Assembly (NCBI GenBank): GCA_035772405.1
Contig: JAYKKM010000263.1
Coordinates: 2,356,501 to 2,420,500 of the forward strand
From: Chrysogorgia sp. JL179-B06
Lineage: Eukaryota; Cnidaria; Anthozoa; Scleralcyonacea; Chrysogorgiidae
Length of the DNA stretch: 64,000 nt
Direction of reading: 5' to 3'
Part shown: piece by piece, positions 51,544 through 60,546 of the stretch
How the letters are laid out: each line of letters begins with the position of its first letter
How positions within the stretch are numbered: the first letter of the stretch is position 1
Position numbers and translations under genes: made by a program
The notes under the pieces: generated by a model
What the model saw: only the letters and a program-made list of their open reading frames with translations
Databases searched by the model: none
What the model was told of the DNA's origin: nothing

Positions 51544-52923
51544 CTACCTGAAGGTGTATTTGGTTAGCAGATAACCAGAGACTGCTGAGAACCCCAAGAT
51601 TATCGCCAACGTTGTCGTGGTGTCTGACTTACTCGCGGTGATTTGTGTAGTGTGCTCTGTTTGATTGGTGGTGACCACTGTTTTCTCCACGGGTGGTACT
51701 ACTAGAGTATCCAAGTGGGGTTGCGAGTCCTGGTGAACTTTTTTATGCTTCACTTTTGACGCTCGATAGTTCAACCCATCGTTATACCCAAATGTCATCC
51801 CAGTTTCAGACGAAGTTCTGAGCACGTTATTGTAACCAACAATGGGGTCCTTTAACAAGACCATGCTTCTGGGGATCAGCCAAGTGTTGGGTGTCACAGC
51901 TGTGTCTAGCTTAACTTTGATCTCACTAATCGCTTTGTTCATAAGGTTGATCCAAACACTTGGTGAATACTGAACCACACCGTCTTCAATGATGTCTCTA
52001 AAGATTTGTTGTGTTTCTCGAGCACTGGCCCTAGCTCCCACGATGCTTTGCTTTGACTTCGCTTGGGCTCCAAGAATGGCGCGCATGTAAACTTCAATCG
52101 ATTGGTTTAGTAGTTCTTGTCCTAATGGTGTGAACCCGTCAGAGTGTCTTGGGCAATACCGACGATAATCACCTTGGATGTCCTTGATGTATCTATTGTC
52201 AACATCAGTCAATGGTACATGGCCTCTCAAAAGTCGCCAGTCAGGGAGGTACAGTCTTAAGATGTCGTTAATGTCAACTTGACTCTTACTCAAACGAAAC
52301 ATCACACGACGAATGGTGAAGTATACATGAAACCTCATGAGACTCACGATTTGCTTTGGGACGTCGACTTGATAACTTAAGTTCTGTAGAGACACCCCTG
52401 AGCGATATGTAGCGATGTACATACCCGCGATCGCTTGATAGTAACTCTCCGTTAGAGTCCAAACTGTGTTAACGCTACCACCAATCCCCTTATCAAAGTA
52501 ACGTCTTTTGGTGTCGATGAGTATTCTCGGTAGATTTGATTTGAAGGAATTATTGTCGTCAACAAAGACGTCAAAATTGTGGGTTGGGTAGTTGAGGACA
52601 TATGGTGGAAACGTCTCGACTTCTCTGTAGCTCTTGTGGGTCTCTGTCAGTAATAACTTTGGGACACGCCCATAGCTCGACCATATTTTTGGGAATCTTG
52701 GTGTGTTGCTAAGGAATTTCGTAAAGCCCTCGTTCTTCGTGAACTTTGGTGACTTTATGTTTATCATGTCAGAATACTTTGGACCTGACTTGAAGTAAAT
52801 GTCAACGGTCTTGACTGTTTTATTGTCGTCTGCGAGGTTGTACCCAAACTCAAACTTATCTAGTTGCGCGTTTGGGAATTCACTAAGAAGAATTAGCTCA
52901 CCTTGTTTTCTCTTTGTCAGCAT
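51544..52923 (-). CDS. Conserved structural-type protein with C-terminal membrane anchor
   Basis: The protein has 459 residues. The N-terminal half is beta/alpha mixed with many aromatic residues (YGRVPKLLL, GIGGSVNTVWTLTESYYQAIAG). A helical middle and a Thr-rich stalk (residues about 400-435) follow. One hydrophobic segment near the end (about 436-455, TLAIILGFSAVSGYLL) closes with a short basic tail. This places most of the protein on one side of a membrane. I do not recognise a family by name; its size and position near the fibre and penton-like genes suggest a virion protein. It starts 21 bp from the divergent penton-like gene. Confidence 0.55.
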   Translation of the reverse strand: MLTKRKQGELILLSEFPNAQLDKFEFGYNLADDNKTVKTVDIYFKSGPKYSDMINIKSPKFTKNEGFTKFLSNTPRFPKIWSSYGRVPKLLLTETHKSYREVETFPPYVLNYPTHNFDVFVDDNNSFKSNLPRILIDTKRRYFDKGIGGSVNTVWTLTESYYQAIAGMYIATYRSGVSLQNLSYQVDVPKQIVSLMRFHVYFTIRRVMFRLSKSQVDINDILRLYLPDWRLLRGHVPLTDVDNRYIKDIQGDYRRYCPRHSDGFTPLGQELLNQSIEVYMRAILGAQAKSKQSIVGARASARETQQIFRDIIEDGVVQYSPSVWINLMNKAISEIKVKLDTAVTPNTWLIPRSMVLLKDPIVGYNNVLRTSSETGMTFGYNDGLNYRASKVKHKKVHQDSQPHLDTLVVPPVEKTVVTTNQTEHTTQITASKSDTTTTLAIILGFSAVSGYLLTKYTFR

Positions 52924-52944
52924 CTATAACATACACTACATTAT
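52924..52944. promoter_or_regulatory. 21-bp divergent promoter gap
   Basis: Only 21 bp separate two divergent ATG codons. The sequence is CTATAACATACACTACATTAT on the plus strand. It holds a TTATAG-type element for the minus gene and ATTAT for the plus gene. Both transcripts must have almost no 5' leader, or must start inside the neighbouring gene. Confidence 0.5.
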
Positions 52945-53607
52945 ATGGTCAGGGTTGTGGTATTGATTAGAGGCCCAACGGAAACTGTGGATCTACCAGA
53001 GGCACTTTTGACGTTTGGCTCAGATCCTCACTTACTAGTAAAAAAAGCGACCATCTTTTGGGACTACGTTAACGTGGAGACTGGTGTGAACGATGAAATA
53101 AGTTACAACAGCAACAAACACGTTTTTGAGTCTGGGTACCACACTTTTAAAATGATTGCTGACGAGTTGAAGGGATTAGGGGCTATCGAGCTAGTAGCCA
53201 ACAAACACAATTCAAAGTGTGAGATAAAAACTGACCAACAATTAGAGCTGTTTAAATTTGGGGAGCTGTTAGGGTTCAACGATAACACAACGGTGAGTAG
53301 TAGTGGTTTGGTTAGCCCTAATGTTGTGGATGTTAACAAAGGGTTGAAGTACGTACAAGTGGGTTGTAGCATTGTGAACAGACCTGAGAATATTGTTAAT
53401 GGTAGCAAAAGCGAGGTTATCGTCGAGCTACCATTGACCACCACCCAACCACTGAAGAGCTCCGTTCAACACTTCTTCAACATTGAGTCGAAGGTGTCGA
53501 TAAACAAAGGCGCTTTTACGCAGCTGGTGTTTAATGTGACTGACCAAGATGGTAGTGGTGTCAACGTTGGCGATATATTGTTGGATTTGTATGCAACGCT
53601 TGAGTAG
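52945..53607 (+). CDS. Penton-like protein A
   Basis: The beta-rich 220-residue protein is a paralogue of the next gene. Shared features are LVKKATIFWDYVNV near residue 31, the FGELLGF block near residue 105, KGLKYVQVGCSIV near residue 131, and the closing VFNVTDQDG...VGDILLDLY. The pattern (central strand GLKYV-x-V-x-C, terminal LLxLY) fits the single-jelly-roll vertex protein of Polinton-like viruses. It lacks the MSLNYG opening found in the second copy. The start is the ATG at 52945, 21 bp from the divergent gene. Confidence 0.65.
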   Translation: MVRVVVLIRGPTETVDLPEALLTFGSDPHLLVKKATIFWDYVNVETGVNDEISYNSNKHVFESGYHTFKMIADELKGLGAIELVANKHNSKCEIKTDQQLELFKFGELLGFNDNTTVSSSGLVSPNVVDVNKGLKYVQVGCSIVNRPENIVNGSKSEVIVELPLTTTQPLKSSVQHFFNIESKVSINKGAFTQLVFNVTDQDGSGVNVGDILLDLYATLE

Positions 53608-53626
53608 CTAAACGCGCGCTAAAGTA

Positions 53627-54415
53627 ATGAGTCTAAACTATGGGTTCGACTCTGGTGGTTACACTGAAAAGCGACGCACACACAACAACCCCCAAAAGTT
53701 GACGGTGCTTATTGAAGGTGTGGAGAAAGTTGCAACCTTTGACTATAATGTAGTAGCCACACGCGATAACCCACACATTATAGTTAAGACGGCCACTGTG
53801 TTTTGGAGTTACGATAATGTGGCGAGTAATGCCGAGATTCAATTCATCGATATTTCTACGGGAAAGCTAACGTCGAAAGTCGGGCCAGTTCGAGTGGGCG
53901 GGGGTCACTACGACTTCGACGCGTTGGTTAGAGCTCTACGACACGCGCTCAGGGTGTTTAAGATAGACCTCGTGGTGGAGAGACTGACGGCCACAGGTAA
54001 AAGTAAGATCAAAGTTCAGACTCTGGGTAGTGACGGCTCCGGAGTGGGACTTGGGCTAGGTGACATTGGGCTTTTGCTCGGTTTCGCGAGGGATGCGAGA
54101 ATCACGTTAGATGGTCAGTGGAATGACAGTCCAAACAAGATCGATATGAACAGAGGTCTAAAGTATGTAGAAGTCTCGTGCGACGCTGTTGAGACGGAGA
54201 GCAATGTGGGCACTGATGGGAATCGTAGTGATGTGATCACAACATTGCCAGTGCCCACCGAGCAGTCTCTAGATGGGGGGATACAACGTTACGCATATGT
54301 CGAGTCCAAGGTGAGAATTAAAAAAGGTATTTACTCAAGTATGACGTTTCGTGTCAAACCAAACAATGGTGACGCTGACGTTGGTGCAGTGCTATTGGAA
54401 CTGTATATTGTGTGA
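53627..54415 (+). CDS. Penton-like protein B
   Basis: The 262-residue paralogue of the preceding protein aligns over the core: IIVKTATVFWSYDNV, LGDIGLLLGFARD, RGLKYVEVSCDAV, ESKVRIKKG and AVLLELYIV. It has an N-terminal extension MSLNYGFDSGGYTEKRR that shares its first six residues with the fibre-like protein. By position and fold pattern both paralogues would sit at capsid vertices. The gene ends a few bases before the integrase start, in a compact block. Confidence 0.65.
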   Translation: MSLNYGFDSGGYTEKRRTHNNPQKLTVLIEGVEKVATFDYNVVATRDNPHIIVKTATVFWSYDNVASNAEIQFIDISTGKLTSKVGPVRVGGGHYDFDALVRALRHALRVFKIDLVVERLTATGKSKIKVQTLGSDGSGVGLGLGDIGLLLGFARDARITLDGQWNDSPNKIDMNRGLKYVEVSCDAVETESNVGTDGNRSDVITTLPVPTEQSLDGGIQRYAYVESKVRIKKGIYSSMTFRVKPNNGDADVGAVLLELYIV

Positions 54416-54420
54416 ATTAT

Positions 54421-55520
54421 ATGGAGCTTGGTGTGGAGACAGAGCAAGGGTTGAGAGATATTTATTATAATCCTAAGACGGGGTTCAGTGGTGCAGAGAG
54501 GTTGTATCGAAGTGCGTTGGGAGATGGATTGAAAGTAACTAGAAAAACAGTGAAAGAATGGTTGACAGCGCAGGATACCTACACTAGGTACAAACCTATT
54601 GTGAGAAGACCTATTCCGCGCGACTTTTGTTGGGTTTCTTGGTGAAGAGCTCCAAATGGACTTAGTGGACATGAGTAAGTACTCAAAACAGAATGGAGGG
54701 TATTATTGGATATTGACAGGTATTGAAATATTGAGTAGATATGCTTTTGGCATTGCAGTTTACAGAAAAGACACTAAGAACATGACTAAGGCTGTTGGAA
54801 AATTGTTGGTTGACTTTAAAGATCGGTTTGGAGCCACGCCTAAGTTAGCGCAATTTGATGATGGACTCGAATTCTACAACGTTGGTGTTAAAAGTTTGCT
54901 GAAAGAACATGGTGTTGAATATTTCAGCACTAAGCGATAAAAAGGCCGCTGTTGTTGAGCGTTTTAATAGAAGTCTGAAGAGTATTATGTGGAAGTACTT
55001 TTACACTCATGGGACGTACAAATGGATTGACGTTTTGGTTCAGTTCGTGAGCAATTACAATAGCAGTGTGAATCGCAGTATTATGATGAAGCCAAAGGAT
55101 GTTGATAAGTCAAACGAAGGCGAAGTTTGGACTACTTTGTTTGGTCACCAATTTGCAGACAACCCATTGCCAAAGTTTAGAGTTGGTCAATCAGTGAGAA
55201 TTAGTAAGTACAAGAGTGTGTTCACAAAGGGTTATGAAGCCAACTTCACTGAGGAGCTGTTTAAAGTGGTAAAGGTTATTCGTGGTGATCCGAATGTGTA
55301 CGAAATTGAGGATCACACCGGTGAACAGATTATTGGTAAATTTTATGAACAGGAATTATCGCTGGTCAATAAGAAACATGGTGACGATGTGTACAGAGTT
55401 GAAAAGGTGTTGAAAAGAAAGAAAGTCAGAGGGAAGAAGATGGTGCTGCTCAAATGGTTGGGTTATGAGAGCAAACATAATTCGTGGGTGTCAGAAAGCG
55501 ATATTCAAAACGTGAGCTAA
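54421..55520 (+). pseudogene. Integrase (rve + chromodomain) with two frameshifts
   Basis: The N-terminal segment from the ATG at 54421 reads RDIYYNPKTGFSGAERLYR, then LTAQDTYTRYKP. A first shift lies near 54620-54655. The core frame has DLVDMSKYS (first Asp) and QFDDGLEFY (second Asp). A second shift lies near 54940. The last frame has AAVVERFNRSLK (catalytic Glu), a beta-rich region and the chromodomain (VYRVEKVLKRKK...VLLKWLGYES...NSWVS). All catalytic residues are present. The integrase therefore appears inactive or may be read by frameshifting or contain sequence errors. It is related to the element 1 integrase but distinct from it. Confidence 0.85.
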
Positions 55521-55526
55521 TGTAAT

Positions 55527-56969
55527 ATGGCTGAAGGTGGGGAAGGTTTTGACGAGATCGAGATGGAAAACTTTGACAAGTATGAAGGTATGAGTGATGA
55601 GCAATTAGAAAAGACGCTCGCCGATATCGAAGATTTTGTTGGAGGTATGTACGGTAAGTACACTGAAGACAACATGCCGGAAGACGTTCGTGTTAATTAC
55701 AACGACTATCAAGACCATGCGAAAAAGATAATGAGTGAGCTAGACGCGAGGCGAGGTTGGCAAAAAGAGACGTCATTTATTGACGCTGATGATGGTAAGA
55801 CGGTGACGATAAGGGGAACCAACACAGAAGTCCCTGCAGTGGAGTTTGTCGAACAGGAGTCATATGGTGACGTCGATGACACAAGCTACAGTATAGCTCT
55901 TGAAGCAAGGTCGGACGATCTTTATAGAAGATTGGACGAGCTAAACGCAACCGACAAAGAGACAGCGAGAAATCAATTAGGAAGAATCACGGCGATAGGT
56001 AAGAAAATACGTAAGTTGTATAAAAAAAGACTCGGTCCCGACGATGCGTCAAGGGAAATAGTCAACAGATCGTATGTGAAGGACTCAGGGTCTATTCTCT
56101 TCAAACCGATAAACAAAGATGGTGAATATGGAAGACCCAAACGAATTCTAATACCTGGGAAAAAAGGCTTGATCTACAGTAAAGACACGAGTAGTAAAAA
56201 CGCGATTGAGCAGTTCAAACAGTTAGTTGATCAAATCCCTGAGAATGCAGAAACAACAGCTGTCACAACAGAAGTAACCTCAGATGACTTCCCAGTGATT
56301 GAAACAAGAGTGGATCACGATGACATACCTGGGCTATCACAAAACGAAAGCCGTGAGCTGAATGGTACGCTTAACCCAAGCGATAGTGTGTTGCGTGAGT
56401 CGAGAATAGGTGATGACGGCGCACTGCAAGCACAGGCAAACCATTTCCAAGAAGCGATAGGTGAAACGAGTGGGAGATTGGCAGAGCTTAACAGAAAAGC
56501 TGACCAAACTGGTCTCACGCCTGACGAAGAGCGAGAGCGCGCCGGTTTGCCTGAAAGAGTGGAAGGACTCGAGCAAGCCAGAGACAGAACCCTAGGACAG
56601 CGCAAGCTTGAAGAAGCTAGAGAGCGACAAGAAGTCGATATTGACAGATTGCAGAAATTTAGGGAATGGGCTAAAGAAAACGTGGTTGGGTTGAGCGCTG
56701 TAGCAATTTCAGTGGCTGGAATTATAACAACAATTATTATCGCTGGGAGGTCTGCTGTTATGAAAGGCGCTATGGCTATGAGGTCATTCGCACAGGCTGT
56801 TAAGAACGCGATAATGAAGATGGGTCCATGGGCTGTTGGGTTGGCTAACTTAGTCTACAATTTGTTGACGTCGGGTGCAAAGGGTCTCGCCTGGTTGGCT
56901 CAGAATCTGTGGGTACTTGCGGTGATATTTGCGTGGTTTGCTTATGACTATTACAAGCTAAAACGGTAG
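55527..56969 (+). CDS. Large coiled-coil protein with hydrophobic C-terminal domain
   Basis: The protein has 480 residues. The first 370 are highly charged and largely helical, with acidic runs (EEDQ-rich N-terminus, TDKETARNQLGRI, RVEGLEQARDRTLGQRK). The last 95 are hydrophobic and cover several membrane segments (VVGLSAVAISVAGIITTII, then GLAWLAQNLWVLAVIFAWFAY). A long stalk with a membrane-embedded end is the simplest reading. It lies between the integrase and the capsid gene, the region of virion proteins. No family is recognised. Confidence 0.6.
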   Translation: MAEGGEGFDEIEMENFDKYEGMSDEQLEKTLADIEDFVGGMYGKYTEDNMPEDVRVNYNDYQDHAKKIMSELDARRGWQKETSFIDADDGKTVTIRGTNTEVPAVEFVEQESYGDVDDTSYSIALEARSDDLYRRLDELNATDKETARNQLGRITAIGKKIRKLYKKRLGPDDASREIVNRSYVKDSGSILFKPINKDGEYGRPKRILIPGKKGLIYSKDTSSKNAIEQFKQLVDQIPENAETTAVTTEVTSDDFPVIETRVDHDDIPGLSQNESRELNGTLNPSDSVLRESRIGDDGALQAQANHFQEAIGETSGRLAELNRKADQTGLTPDEERERAGLPERVEGLEQARDRTLGQRKLEEARERQEVDIDRLQKFREWAKENVVGLSAVAISVAGIITTIIIAGRSAVMKGAMAMRSFAQAVKNAIMKMGPWAVGLANLVYNLLTSGAKGLAWLAQNLWVLAVIFAWFAYDYYKLKR

Positions 56970-57021
56970 TCTCAGCTTCGAGGGTCTCGGCTTCGAAGAT
57001 GACAAAACATATGTAAAGTAT

Positions 57022-58262
57022 ATGAACGTCACGTCAGCAGAGTTGAGCCCCGGTTTTAGACGAGCGACCATGGGTGTCATAAAAGGGGTGAGAACGCAAC
57101 ACGTAATCACGTTGAACCCTAATAAGGTCAACCCTGGCGAGGAACTTTACATTGATATACCAAAGCTCTCAAGGTTAGCAGCTGTTTGGTGCCTGGATCG
57201 TTGGGTCTAGTGTTCGACTTTAAGAATGCAAACGCCAAAAGCTGGTTCTTGAACAATGTGAGCAAGTTGTTGGTTGAGAAACTTGTCGTGAGACTAGCTG
57301 GAGAGGCTGTGTATGACAACAATGGGGAAAATTACACTGGTGTTTATCGCGACCTTTGGGAAAGTGTTACTGCGCGAGACCAAATGATTGATTATGGTAT
57401 TGGTGGCGAGAACTTGAGAAAGCTAATTTCTAAGGATGACAGTGGTGCGACAAGTGGGAACGTCGCTAAAGTTAATGACGCGTTGATGTTTGGTGTGATT
57501 GGAACAAAACAGCGGATTAAGCTTGGTAAGATTATGAATGACCACGGGTTGTACGCTCCTTTTAGCATGAACAACAACTTGCAGTATGTGATCACACTTC
57601 CGAAGGCCGCAGACATCATGGTGGCGCAATCCGGTAGCGCTGTGGGCGGATACACTCTGGAGAACCTCGAGCTTGAGTATGAGACGATTGATAACCAGGA
57701 GCTTGCTGACGAGATAGCGTCGGGTTACGCAAGTGGTCGTAGTTTGTCATATGAGCACGTTACATTGATGAAAACCACCGAATGGGATAAGGGCACGACT
57801 ATTGTGAACGAAAATGTCAATCTGCCAAGAAAAAGCATGAAGGCGATTGTGTTGCTATTCACGAATAAGGTGCGAACAGACAGTGAGGAGTTTCTTTACC
57901 CAAATATTGAGAGCGTTAGAGTCACAATCGAAGGCGTGCCAAATAGTGTGTACTCACAAGGCATTCCGAAATCGAAGCTCTATGCAGAAGCGAAACGACT
58001 GTTTGGGCTAGGTGAAGAACACGCTCAGTTCATGACCATACAGAAGTTCTATAAAGATGGCTTTGCGTTAGTCATCGACTTGAGGAGTGTTCAAGATAAT
58101 CGCAATGTCGCCACTGGCAAGAACATTGTAAACACACAATCCGGCGTGCTTCTTGAAATCACAAAGAAAGCGACGACCGCAAATGTCATGTGCAGGGTGT
58201 TTGTGATAAGTGATGGGTTGGTCAACTTTATGAACAATGGGTTGCAATCAATCCAGTATTAA
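57022..58262 (+). pseudogene. Major capsid protein (double jelly roll), one frameshift
   Basis: The frame from the ATG at 57022 (MNVTSAELSPGFRRATMG) ends at 57210. The remainder is read from about 57189 in another frame and starts with GLVFDFKNANAKSWFLNN. The total is about 410 codons, close to the normal length for this protein. Conserved beta-rich features are LVEKLVVRLAGEAVYDN, LENLELEYETIDNQEL and VVIDLRS-type sequence near the end. The shift of one base near 57185-57205 is the only break. It lies between the 480-residue protein and the ATPase. It could be a pseudogene or a sequence error. Confidence 0.8.
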
Positions 58263-58277
58263 ATCAAACGCAATTTA

Positions 58278-58877
58278 ATGGAGACTCCGTTTAATGCGCT
58301 AATTGTTGGTATGACAGCTTGTGGTAAGACACATTATTTGCTTGACACATTGGAATTTGAGTATCGTGGCAAATTTGACTACATTGTGTTGATTTGTCCT
58401 ACTTTTGAGTGGAATAAAGCGTATCAAGATTGGAAATATGTGCACGACCCTGACGTGTTAGCGATAGACTGTGCGCAGGATAACGTCGACGCTGTTCTCA
58501 AGTGTGTAACAAATGTTTTTAAAGGCACTAACACTCTGATTGTGTTGGACGACTGTGCGAGTGGGCAGGACGTCAAGAATAGGACTAGTCAGTTGGTCAA
58601 CTTAGCTTTTAGTGCGCGACATTTTATGTTGAGCGTTATTGTCATCACACAACAACTAACGTCGATCGCAAAACCGTATAGAGAAAACATTAGTAAGCTC
58701 ATTTGCTTTTACTGTCCGAGCAGAAGTGATATGAAGGTTGTTATTGACGATTATCTTGGAAACATTAGCAAAGAGGAAGCGTTGGCGATTGTGACCGCAC
58801 TAAAAAATAATAAGTACGCTAGACTTGAAATCTCACTGCGCTATCCATACAGTCACGAAGTTGTTATTCCGCAATAA
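58278..58877 (+). CDS. Packaging ATPase (FtsK/HerA, A32-like)
   Basis: The 199-residue P-loop ATPase has Walker A GMTACGKT (11-18), Walker B TLIVLDDC (86-93), a polar sensor segment SVIVITQQ (119-126) and Arg135 as a candidate arginine finger. It drives genome packaging into the capsid. The frame is intact. It lies 15 bp after the capsid gene and 3 bp before the next gene. It differs in sequence from the ATPase of element 1, which supports a separate lineage. Confidence 0.88.
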   Translation: METPFNALIVGMTACGKTHYLLDTLEFEYRGKFDYIVLICPTFEWNKAYQDWKYVHDPDVLAIDCAQDNVDAVLKCVTNVFKGTNTLIVLDDCASGQDVKNRTSQLVNLAFSARHFMLSVIVITQQLTSIAKPYRENISKLICFYCPSRSDMKVVIDDYLGNISKEEALAIVTALKNNKYARLEISLRYPYSHEVVIPQ

Positions 58878-58880
58878 AAT

Positions 58881-59390
58881 ATGGGTATAAGTAATAGCGT
58901 GATGGTAAAACGCAAAAGTGAAGAAAATCCCACGATTGAGGAATTAGTTGAGGACACTGATGGTACTTCGACTGTGGAAGACAATACTGACGTTAGGAGA
59001 TCTGAACTTATTAGACTGTCTGGTGATGGTGTGGTGAGCCAATCTGAAGCGTACATTAAAAAAGCGTCCGCGAAGGTTATCGACAAGATATGGCACCAAC
59101 ACGAGTTGAAAAGAATGGAAATCGCAAACGCTTTTCTCACTGACTTGCTAATCAGCAAATTCGCCAGCTTACTGGACGGGTTGAACGCTATTGAGAACCC
59201 TGACGAACTAAACGACGAGCTGCAAAAAGACCCGCTATTAAAGAAAGACGTTGAGAGCATTGTCGCGATCGTGACGCCGTACGTGCCTTTCTTAGGCTTG
59301 TTGTCGGGAGGGATCACGACGTCGAAGTATGTGTACGATCACCATTTTAAAAGTGAGACAAACATTGAAAATAGTGAACAAACGGACTAA
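58881..59390 (+). CDS. N-myristoylation candidate, helical, unknown
   Basis: The 169-residue protein starts MGISNS, which meets the rule for myristoylation (Gly2, Ser6). The body is helical and charged, with a weakly hydrophobic region near residues 132-150 (IVTPYVPFLGLLSGGITT). The last eight residues, ending ENSEQTD, are identical in type to the end of the polymerase because both genes run into the inverted repeat. It is the last gene of the right plus-strand block. The role is unknown; a membrane-tethered virion or scaffold protein is possible. Confidence 0.6.
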   Translation: MGISNSVMVKRKSEENPTIEELVEDTDGTSTVEDNTDVRRSELIRLSGDGVVSQSEAYIKKASAKVIDKIWHQHELKRMEIANAFLTDLLISKFASLLDGLNAIENPDELNDELQKDPLLKKDVESIVAIVTPYVPFLGLLSGGITTSKYVYDHHFKSETNIENSEQTD

Positions 59391-59568
59391 TTCGCAAAAC
59401 AACCGGCTATTTGTTAGTATGCAAATTAGTTAATGTCGCTAACCAATCAAAAGAGCGCCATTTCGCTCCCCATTTGGGTACTTGTTTGGATAAAATATTT
59501 GTCGTGGGCGCTGGTGTGGGTTGACCAATCAAAAGAGCGCCATTTCGCTATCCATTTGGATAAACATC

Positions 59569-59593
59569 ACCACTAGAATCAAAATCTAGTGGT
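59569..59593 (+). terminator. Stem-loop followed by T-run, right copy
   Basis: The same 9-bp stem as at 42535-42559, followed on the plus strand by T8. It lies about 180 bp past the last plus-strand gene. Confidence 0.45.
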
Positions 59594-59968
59594 TTTTTTT
59601 CGCGCGTGAATTTGTGAGACAGTAGCAGAACGTGTTGGTGGTTTGTTGAACAAAAATGTGAAAATGTTGAAATGACACTTTCTATTTTTTTAATATGTGA
59701 TAGTGGGCTCGTACCACATTTTATTTTTTTAACACGCGAAAATGTTGAAATGACACTTTCTATTTTTTCCTAAATGTAATTTGACATAAATTTGTGAGAA
59801 TTTTGAAACGACACTTTCTATTTTTTAAATGTGGCTGAAATGGTGTCAAATTTAGCGAGAGTCGCGATTTAGTATAAATTTGGTATTGTTTCGCTAGTCT
59901 CGCGTGTGTTTGACATCAATTTAGTAGAAAACGTGCGAAGGGTGTCTAGATTGACTAACGATCGCTGT

Positions 59969-60136
59969 AGTAGTATAGCAAGTAGGGCTGCGAGCTTATT
60001 CGACGTCAAACGTGAATACAAACACCAAAACATCGTCAAATTTGTCGAATCGCGATTTGGCAAATTTGGTGATGTTTTGGTATTTATATTTACGGTTGAC
60101 GTCGATTGGGCTCGCAGCCCTACTTGCTATACTACT
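59969..60136. repeat. Right terminal imperfect palindrome (hairpin-capable)
   Basis: The reverse complement is identical to 41991-42158, including the order of the mismatched bases in the two arms. Both ends therefore carry the same isomer of the palindrome. Confidence 0.95.
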
Positions 60137-60142
60137 TTTATG

Positions 60143-60546
60143 TTTTTTTCTGCACAATACAGTGTCATTTCAGACATACCTGATGTATGTGTGCACATCT
60201 ACAGTACTGTACCTTTACCATACCACCCTGTGATTGCCTGTATTTTCCAGAATCTAACAAGTATGAGTATGAGATTGGTGTCTCTCAGCCTAGTCCTAAT
60301 AGTGTAGGCATATTACCAATCTCAAGATATAACCAGCCCAGTGGATTTTAAATCTCACCAACAGTTTGTCTTACTGTACATGCATGTACATCCTGGGTCG
60401 GTCCTCCACTCAGCCCTATCAATTGGGCTTCCAACCTGTTGGAGTATTCCGTTCACCAAATAGTGATAAATCTAATAAACTAAACTAAACTATGTATGTT
60501 ACACGACAACTATTATGAAAATCTAAGGAGAGGTTGGGGGTTAGGG
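60143..60546. other. Host sequence right of element 2
   Basis: No gene. Positions about 60400-60494 end in AATAAACTAAACTAAACTA, the form of a short retrotransposon 3' tail. Confidence 0.5.

Larger units (their letters stand above)
41991..60136. mobile_element. Element 2: near-complete Polinton-like/adintovirus-like provirus
   Basis: The element is 18.1 kb, bounded by nearly identical inverted repeats that start AGTAGTATAGC. The six bases on the left (TCTATG) and right (TTTATG) match at five of six positions, as expected for a 6-bp target-site duplication. Gene content includes DNA polymerase B, integrase, packaging ATPase, double-jelly-roll capsid protein, two penton-like proteins and a fibre-like protein, plus thymidine kinase and a BRO-N/nuclease fusion. 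Genes are arranged in four blocks (minus, plus, minus, plus) with gaps of a few to about 130 bp. Only the integrase and capsid genes show frameshifts. The high identity of the repeats points to a fairly recent insertion. Confidence 0.93.
59364..60136. repeat. Element 2 right terminal inverted repeat
   Basis: This is the inverted copy of 41991-42669. It is longer by about 95 bp because the block CCAATCAAAAGAGCGCCATT is present twice (59444 and 59524) where the left end has it once. The outer part is essentially identical to the left repeat. It includes the terminal palindrome and stem-loop. Confidence 0.95.

Noticed and set aside
57180..57210. Programmed frameshift in the capsid gene
   Set aside because: No classical slippery heptamer or downstream structure was evident, and related genes need none; a plain indel is simpler.
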